The notes beneath the pieces are model-generated. The model was not told the origin of the DNA, searched no databases, and saw nothing but the letters and a program-made list of their open reading frames with translations. From assembly GCA_016722525.1 (NCBI GenBank), contig JADKJB010000003.1, positions 310,001-374,000 of the forward strand: DNA of 64,000 nucleotides, given 5' to 3'. This stretch comes from Bacteroidota bacterium. GTDB lineage: Bacteria; Bacteroidota; Bacteroidia; AKYH767-A; OLB10. A program made the position numbers and the translations under genes. Positions within the stretch are counted from its first letter, which is position 1, and each line of letters opens with the position of its first letter. This document shows positions 59,185 to 64,000 of this stretch, piece after piece.

Positions 59185-59192
59185 TATCTTTG
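59185..59192 (+). promoter_or_regulatory. Putative -7 box of moaA (TATCTTTG)
   Basis: An exact TAnnTTTG box, 18 bases before the ATG of moaA. An alternative TTG start at 59190 lies inside it. No clear -33 box is seen. Confidence 0.5.
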
Positions 59193-59210
59193 AATCTGGC
59201 CAAAAACACT

Positions 59211-60200
59211 ATGCTAAAAGACTCTTTCGGGCGTGTTCACGATTATTTAAGGATTAGTTTAACAGACCGATGTAATTACCAATGTTTGTATTGTTTGCCT
59301 GAGCCTGAGTTTAAAAGTGGTTGCCATAGTTCGTCACATGACAGTATGAGTGCCGATGAGATTGAATCAATTGCTGCTGTTTTTGTTCAGCAAGGTGTAA
59401 AAAAAATACGAATTACCGGAGGTGAGCCTCTTGTACGGAAAGATGCAGGTGATATAATTGATCGCTTAGGTAAATTTGATATAAAACTTGCGATTACAAC
59501 TAACGGTTCACGAATAAATGCTTTTATTGATGCGTTTCAAAGATCTAAATTGAGATCTGTTAATGTAAGTCTGGATTCATTAAATCCTGCCACTTTTAAG
59601 CAACTTACAAATAAGGATGATTTTAAAAAAGTTTATTCAAATATTGAACTTTTATTATCATTAAATTACCATGTTAAAATAAACATGGTAGTAATGAATG
59701 GATATAATGATCATGAAATTGGTGATTTTGTAGCATGGACGCGCAATTTCCCTGTTCATATACGGTTTATTGAGTTTATGTCATTTCCGGGAAATCACTG
59801 GAGACCTGAAAAACTATTTACTTATAAGGAAATACTCAATGCAATTGAAGCCAGGTATCCATTGGTAAATAAACTTGAAGACCACCCTAATGATACTACT
59901 AAAAAATATCAGGTAAAGGGTCATCAGGGAACATTTGCAGTTATTAGTACCATGAGCGAGCCGTTTTGCAGCGGATGCAACCGGTTGCGATTAACTTCCG
60001 ATGGTAAAATGAGAAATTGTTTATTTGCAAAATCAGAAATGGATTTGCTAACCCCTTTCCGGAAAGGAAAAGATATTGTGCCATTGATACAGGATTGTCT
60101 TGCAGGAAAACATTTTAAATTGGGCGGAAATGCTGATTCAAACTGGGGGTTAGCAGAAACGGTTTCAGATAAAAGATCGATGATGGGAATTGGAGGTTAG
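59211..60200 (+). CDS. moaA: GTP 3',8-cyclase MoaA (radical SAM)
   Basis: 329 residues from ATG 59211. The N-terminal 4Fe-4S cysteines are C21, C25 and C28 (CNYQCLYC). The second cluster cysteines are in FCSGCNRLRLTSDGKMRNC, and the protein ends with the conserved Gly-Gly. It makes cyclic pyranopterin from GTP, the first step of molybdenum-cofactor synthesis, with MoaC. The alternative TTG start at 59190 is inside a -7 box and so is disfavoured. Confidence 0.97.
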   Translation: MLKDSFGRVHDYLRISLTDRCNYQCLYCLPEPEFKSGCHSSSHDSMSADEIESIAAVFVQQGVKKIRITGGEPLVRKDAGDIIDRLGKFDIKLAITTNGSRINAFIDAFQRSKLRSVNVSLDSLNPATFKQLTNKDDFKKVYSNIELLLSLNYHVKINMVVMNGYNDHEIGDFVAWTRNFPVHIRFIEFMSFPGNHWRPEKLFTYKEILNAIEARYPLVNKLEDHPNDTTKKYQVKGHQGTFAVISTMSEPFCSGCNRLRLTSDGKMRNCLFAKSEMDLLTPFRKGKDIVPLIQDCLAGKHFKLGGNADSNWGLAETVSDKRSMMGIGG

Positions 60201-60271
60201 ATTTTCCAATATGGGATTGATAGCAGAAGTATAAAGAAAAAAGTTTATACACTTAAAAGAAATTACAGTTG

Positions 60272-61468
60272 ATGAAAAAAGGGAATCTATTTGTTTCTGT
60301 TGAAGAGGCACAAGAAATTATTTCCCGTACCATTAAAGGAGCTACTCCCATCAATTTAAAAACAGAAAACGCTTCTGGTTTTGTGTTGGCTAAATCATTA
60401 AAATCTCCTGTTTATTCACCACTATTTAATCATTCAGCAATGGATGGTTATGCGTTTCGTTTTGGTGATTTTGTGAAAGGATCTCATTTGCAAATTGAAG
60501 GTGAATCTTCTGCCGGAACTTTTTATGCCGGTAAGTTAAAGAGCAATCAGGCTGTCCGAATTTTTACGGGTGCACCAATCCCTCAAGGTGCAGATACCGT
60601 TGTTATGCAGGAAAAAACGAAGGTTCTGAATGATAAGCTTACAATTATTGACTCATCCCTGAAAAAAGGGTCTAATATCCGACTCAAAGGTTCCCAGATT
60701 AAAAAAGGCGAAACGGCAGTCAACAAGGATACGCTTCTCAATCCTGGTTCAATTGGTTTTATTGCGAGTTTGGGAATTTCTGAAATAAATGTTTTCCCTA
60801 AACCTCGAATTGCTGTTATAGTCACCGGTGATGAATTGGTTTCTCCTGGGGAAACTTTACAGCCTGGCCAAATATTCGAATCAAATTCACACACACTTTT
60901 AGCAGCATTGTCAGATGATCAGTTTCATGAGGTTACAATTTTTCGTGTTAAGGATAACTTTAATGCCACCAGAAAAATTTTCGACAAAGCTATTTTCGGA
61001 TTTTGATTTTATATTATTTACAGGCGGCATATCGGTTGAGAATACGATTTTGTAGGACGTGTAATGGAGGATGCCAATGTTGAAACTAAGTTTTATAGCA
61101 AAACAAAACCAGGTAAGCCTCTCTTCTTTGGAAAGAAAAATTCAGTTTGTATTTTTGGAATTCCGGGAAATCCTGCATCGGTACTCACCTGCTATTATGA
61201 ACTTGTAAGACCGGCTTTAAAGAAGTATATCAATCATCCGCAACCCGGACCCATTGTACTTCAACTACCACTTGCAAATTCAATTTCAAAAAAGCCCGGA
61301 CTCACACATTTCTTAAAGGGGTTAACAGATCATAAGTCGGTAACCCAATTACAGGGTCAGGAATCCTATATTTTGAAATCATTTATTTCGGCAAATTGTT
61401 TTATTGTGTTAAAGGAAATGGATGTTGAGAAAAAGACAGGCGATATAGTGGAAGTTCATTTAATATGA
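60272..61468 (+). CDS. moeA: Molybdopterin molybdenumtransferase MoeA, frame broken at two places
   Basis: Inserts molybdate into adenylylated molybdopterin. The ORFs 60269-61006 and 61064-61468 belong together, 399 codons in all, the normal size. Motifs: SAMDGYAF, TGAPIPQGADTVV, VTGDELVSPGETLQPGQI in the first; GIPGNPASVLTCYYELVRP in the second. Joins: four Ts at 60993-60996 should be three, giving SDFDFILFTGGIS; a missing G at 61038 restores VGEYDFVGRVMED. ATG 60272 is the likely start. It overlaps nothing downstream that can be confirmed. Confidence 0.94.
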
Positions 61469-61537
61469 TCTCAAAAGAAACAACAACCCGTGAAAGGATA
61501 AACTTTCCGAATCAATAAATTATACAAAAAAGTTGTT

Positions 61538-62272
61538 TTGGATACATTACCCGTTTTATTCTTAATACTTCTTTTTTTAATCGCCATCTTATATTCCAGT
61601 GTTGGACACGGAGGAGCAAGTGGTTATCTTGCCCTCATGGGGATATTTCATTTTGCACCCGAAGTCATGCGCCCTTCAGCTTTATTATTAAATGTTTTTG
61701 TTTCGCTCATTGCCGGGGTGCAATATTCGCGTTCAACGGAAATGAATAAAAAACTATTTCTTTGGCTAATATTGGGGAGTATCCCGGCTTCTTTTTTGGG
61801 AGCATTGATTTCTATAGATGTTGTTGTTTACAAACAAATTCTTGGGGTGTTACTGGTGTTTCAGGCCGTACGATTGTTGGGATTTGCAAAAGCTCAGTTT
61901 CATGGAATAAAGGAGCCTGATGCGATACCGGCAATTTTATTGGGAATTTGTATAGGTTTACTTTCCGGGATGATAGGGATAGGCGGTGGAATAATATTGA
62001 GTCCCATTTTGTTGATGTTGGGATGGGCAAATATCAGACAAACCGCCTTAATTTCTGCCTGGTTTATTTTTCTAAACTCATTATCAGGACTAAGCGGACT
62101 CTTTTACAGGGTACTAAATTCGATCCTGTTTTGTATATTTGGATATTGGTAGCTCTTCTTGGGGTTTAATTGGTTCCTGGATAGGAAGTAAAAATTTAAT
62201 TCCGCTACTTTAAAAATTGTACTTGGTGTTGTATTGGTTGTTGCTGGTTTAAAATTAATTTTAGTCAAATGA
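61538..62272 (+). CDS. TauE/SafE (TSUP) family membrane transporter, frame broken at three places
   Basis: About 245 codons when the breaks are repaired. The first part (61538-62152) has six membrane helices and the family motifs SVGHGGASGYLALMG and SGMIGIGGGIILSPILLMLG. The rest is recovered by adding a G at 62109-62111 (KFDPVLYIWILVALLG), a G at 62161-62164 (GLIGSWIGSKNLIP) and a G near 62203 (ATLKIVLGVVLVVAGL), which leads to a stop overlapping the mobA start. The three missing Gs look like sequence errors. TSUP members export sulfite or organosulfonates; here it may handle sulfur compounds linked to molybdoenzymes, which is inference. The start TTG 61538 is uncertain. Confidence 0.8.
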
Positions 62273-62820
62273 GCTTTCTTCATTCATGTACAGCATTTAT
62301 ACTTGCTGGTGGAAAGAGTTCCCGGATGGGAAAGGATAAAGGATTGATATTAATTGAAGGAAAAGAAATGATCGTGTTGATGATTGAGCTTTTAAAACCG
62401 CATTTCAAAGAAGTCCGAATAATTACTAACAACCCTGAATATGCGAAATTCAATTTAACCATCCATACTGATATATTCCTCGATCAGGGACCACTTGCAG
62501 GAATTTATGCCGGGTTAACCTTCTCTGAAACACCTTGGAATTTTTTTATCGCTTGTGATATGCCATTTATGAATATTGAAATTATACAGAAACTGGCAGT
62601 TGATGCAGAGAGTTTTGATATTGTTGTTCCTTTTCATAACAACCACTCGGAGCCTTTGTGTGCATTTTATAACACAACATGTTTAACTGTTATCGAACAT
62701 CAATTACACAAGGGTGAAAATAAAATTCAGAATATTTTTAAACTTGTAAAGACCAAAGAAGTTGAATTTGGTGAAGTTGATTCATCTACAAGGAATCCTT
62801 TCCTGAATATTAATACTTAA
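62269..62820 (+). CDS. mobA: Molybdenum cofactor guanylyltransferase MobA
   Basis: 183 residues. The nucleotide-binding start FILAGGKSSRMGKDKGLILIEG, DIFLDQGPLAGIYAGL and the acid motif ACDMPFMN are as in the family. It links GMP to molybdopterin to form the dinucleotide cofactor, which suggests that DMSO-reductase-type enzymes are present elsewhere in the genome. Its ATG overlaps the reconstructed stop of the tauE gene by four bases. Confidence 0.95.
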   Translation: MSFLHSCTAFILAGGKSSRMGKDKGLILIEGKEMIVLMIELLKPHFKEVRIITNNPEYAKFNLTIHTDIFLDQGPLAGIYAGLTFSETPWNFFIACDMPFMNIEIIQKLAVDAESFDIVVPFHNNHSEPLCAFYNTTCLTVIEHQLHKGENKIQNIFKLVKTKEVEFGEVDSSTRNPFLNINT

Positions 62821-62840
62821 AAGAATTGAAAAATTCATCC

Positions 62841-63985
62841 ATGCAATGATACTTTAGTAACGAAGAAAAACAACTTTACAGTCGCCATATTAAATTGGAG
62901 GAAATAGGTTTGGTTGGACAACTGAAACTTAAAAGTGCAAAAGTTATGGTAGTGGGAGCAGGAGGCTTGGGTTGTCCGGTTTTGCTTTATTTAACTGCTG
63001 CCGGTGTTGGAAAAATCGGAATTGTTGATTTTGATGTGGTGGAAATATCTAATTTGCAACGTCAGGTGTTGTATACTGTAAATGACATAGGAAAACACAA
63101 AGCAGAACAGGCAGTTCAACATCTCAAGTTAAGAAATCCTTATGTGGACTTTGATTATTTTTCCGAAAAGCTTTCTGTGAATAATGCTTTACAGCTATTT
63201 AAAAATTACGATATCATTATTGATGGTACCGATAATTTTGAAACAAGGTATCTTATAAACGATGCATGTGTTTTGACCTGTAAAACTTTAGTGTATGGAT
63301 CTATTCAAAAATTTGCCGGGCAGGTTACTGTTTTTAATTTTCCATTTGATGAAATGAAAAGATCAGCAACTTATCGTTGCCTGTTCCCGGAGCCACCAGC
63401 TCACAATACCGTTTTCAATTGCGAAGATGTTGGTGTGCTTGGAATTTTGCCCGGATTAATCGGAACCATCCAGGCCACTGAGGCAATAAAAATCATTACA
63501 GGCATAGGTAAAACGCTTGCAGGAGAATTATTGATGATTGACTCTTCAACAATGAATTTTGATAGTATCCAATTTGCACGTAATGAAAGCAGTTGGAAAA
63601 ATTTCCCTTCATCACCAGATGCATTTCAAAAATTTGACTACTCCTTTTTTTGCAATGGATCAGCATTAAATTCTGAAATCAGGAGAATATCTGCAAAAGA
63701 ACTCCGGGAGAATATTCAAAACAAAAGATCAATACAAATTATTGATGTACGCAATTCAGATGAATTGCCCTTGCTTAATGATGAGAGGGTAGTGCGTATT
63801 CCGATCAATGAAATCAGAAACAGGATATCTGAAATCAGTAAAGATTTACCGGTGATTGTTGCCTGTGCATCAGGAGAACGGAGTGCTTGGTAATAAGAAT
63901 TGCTACAAGAGAATTTGGTATGGAAAATTCGTGCAATCTTAGCGGCGAATCGGGGAGGATGCCCGAAACTTTAAATTTGAAATGA
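62841..63985 (+). CDS. moeB: MoeB/ThiF-type adenylyltransferase with rhodanese domain, start and end disrupted
   Basis: Adenylates the MoaD C-terminus. The frame 62895-63893 has VVGAGGLGCPVLLYLTAAGVG, DFDVVEISNLQRQ, DGTDNFETRYL and a rhodanese-like end with the active-site loop CASGERSA. Upstream the same frame reads YFSNEEKQLYSRHIKLEEIG, exactly the family start, from ATG 62841 with only TGA at 62847-62849 in the way (CGA to TGA is one change). At the end, adding one T at 63887-63888 reads on as VIRIATREFGMENSCNLSG to a stop at 63983. The repaired length is about 381 codons, as in MoeB-rhodanese fusions. Confidence 0.88.
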
Positions 63986-64000
63986 TGGCTGAAAAGAAAA
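63982..64000 (+). CDS. Possible start of the next gene, cut by window edge
   Basis: ATG 63982 overlaps the reconstructed moeB stop as ATGA and begins MMAEKK, then the window ends. It fits the tight spacing of the cluster, but six codons cannot identify a gene. Confidence 0.25.

Noticed and set aside
61465..61518. 17-codon ORF starting at the ATGA after moeA
   Set aside because: It could be the broken start of the TSUP transporter gene, but no single-base repair joins it convincingly, so I did not extend the gene.
1..64000. Changed genetic code with TAG or TGA read as an amino acid
   Set aside because: TAG ends htpG and nrdB and TGA ends several intact genes at the expected family lengths; the internal stops are few and differ in the residue expected.
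1..64000. CRISPR arrays, insertion sequences, prophage, tRNA genes
   Set aside because: No spaced direct repeats, transposase, phage gene or tRNA T-loop pattern was seen on reading both strands; a tRNAscan or profile search would be needed to exclude a missed tRNA.

Overview
The window is AT-rich chromosomal DNA from a member of the Bacteroidota. Four things point there: five predicted secreted proteins that end in type IX secretion system (T9SS) sorting domains; a sprA gene for the T9SS outer-membrane translocon, in its usual ruvA-sprA-gcvH setting; promoters of the Bacteroidota form (TTTG, about 20 bases, TAnnTTTG); and starts without clear Shine-Dalgarno sequences. The sequence does not settle the family or genus. 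No tRNA, rRNA, CRISPR array, insertion sequence or prophage was found.

Layout. 0-9.4 kb: a truncated outer-membrane barrel protein, a small GlsB-type membrane protein, a SWIB protein with a histone-like tail, htpG, a RetSat/CrtI-like oxidoreductase, a Kelch T9SS cargo, a secreted terpene-cyclase-fold protein and a sulfotransferase. 9.9-19.2 kb: a minus-strand operon (helical exported protein, membrane protein, winged-helix regulator, ABC ATPase, ABC permease fused to an M1 peptidase), then a YugP-type zinc peptidase and a second ABC-2 exporter. 19.3-25.3 kb: DUF3109 protein, class I ribonucleotide reductase nrdB-nrdA and a THUMP rRNA methyltransferase. 25-32.5 kb: a T9SS cargo, an O-antigen-ligase-like protein with a TPR tail facing a Wzz-like protein, and a DEAD/DEAH helicase. 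32.5-42.6 kb: YdeI-like protein, phosphosugar mutase, lipocalin, a PAP2-like membrane protein, rpoN and asnS, a secreted CGPC thioredoxin-like cargo, and a Trm112-like/methyltransferase pair. 43-57 kb: a T9SS cargo, maeB, ruvA, sprA, gcvH, a VanZ-like gene, a LOG-family protein and deoC. 57.5-64 kb: a pappalysin-type M43 protease cargo and a molybdenum-cofactor cluster, moaD-moaA-moeA-tauE-mobA-moeB, which runs off the right edge.

A striking property of this sequence is how many conserved genes are broken by small lesions. asnS (three), sprA (two), moeA (two), tauE (three), moeB, the phosphosugar mutase, the helicase and the O-antigen ligase all carry frameshifts, many of them one-base changes in homopolymers. 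Three more genes (ABC/M1 permease-peptidase, lipocalin, moeB) carry one in-frame stop in otherwise intact frames. asnS is normally essential, so most of these are probably sequence errors; such genes are annotated here over their full reconstructed span. TAG and TGA also end intact genes here, so a changed genetic code does not explain them.

I did not find a clearly new multi-gene system. The best leads are the ABC/M1-peptidase operon with its regulator and a perfect palindrome placed exactly between the -33 and -7 boxes, the translationally coupled Trm112-like/methyltransferase pair, the secreted terpene-cyclase-fold protein, and the SWIB protein with a K/A/P tail.
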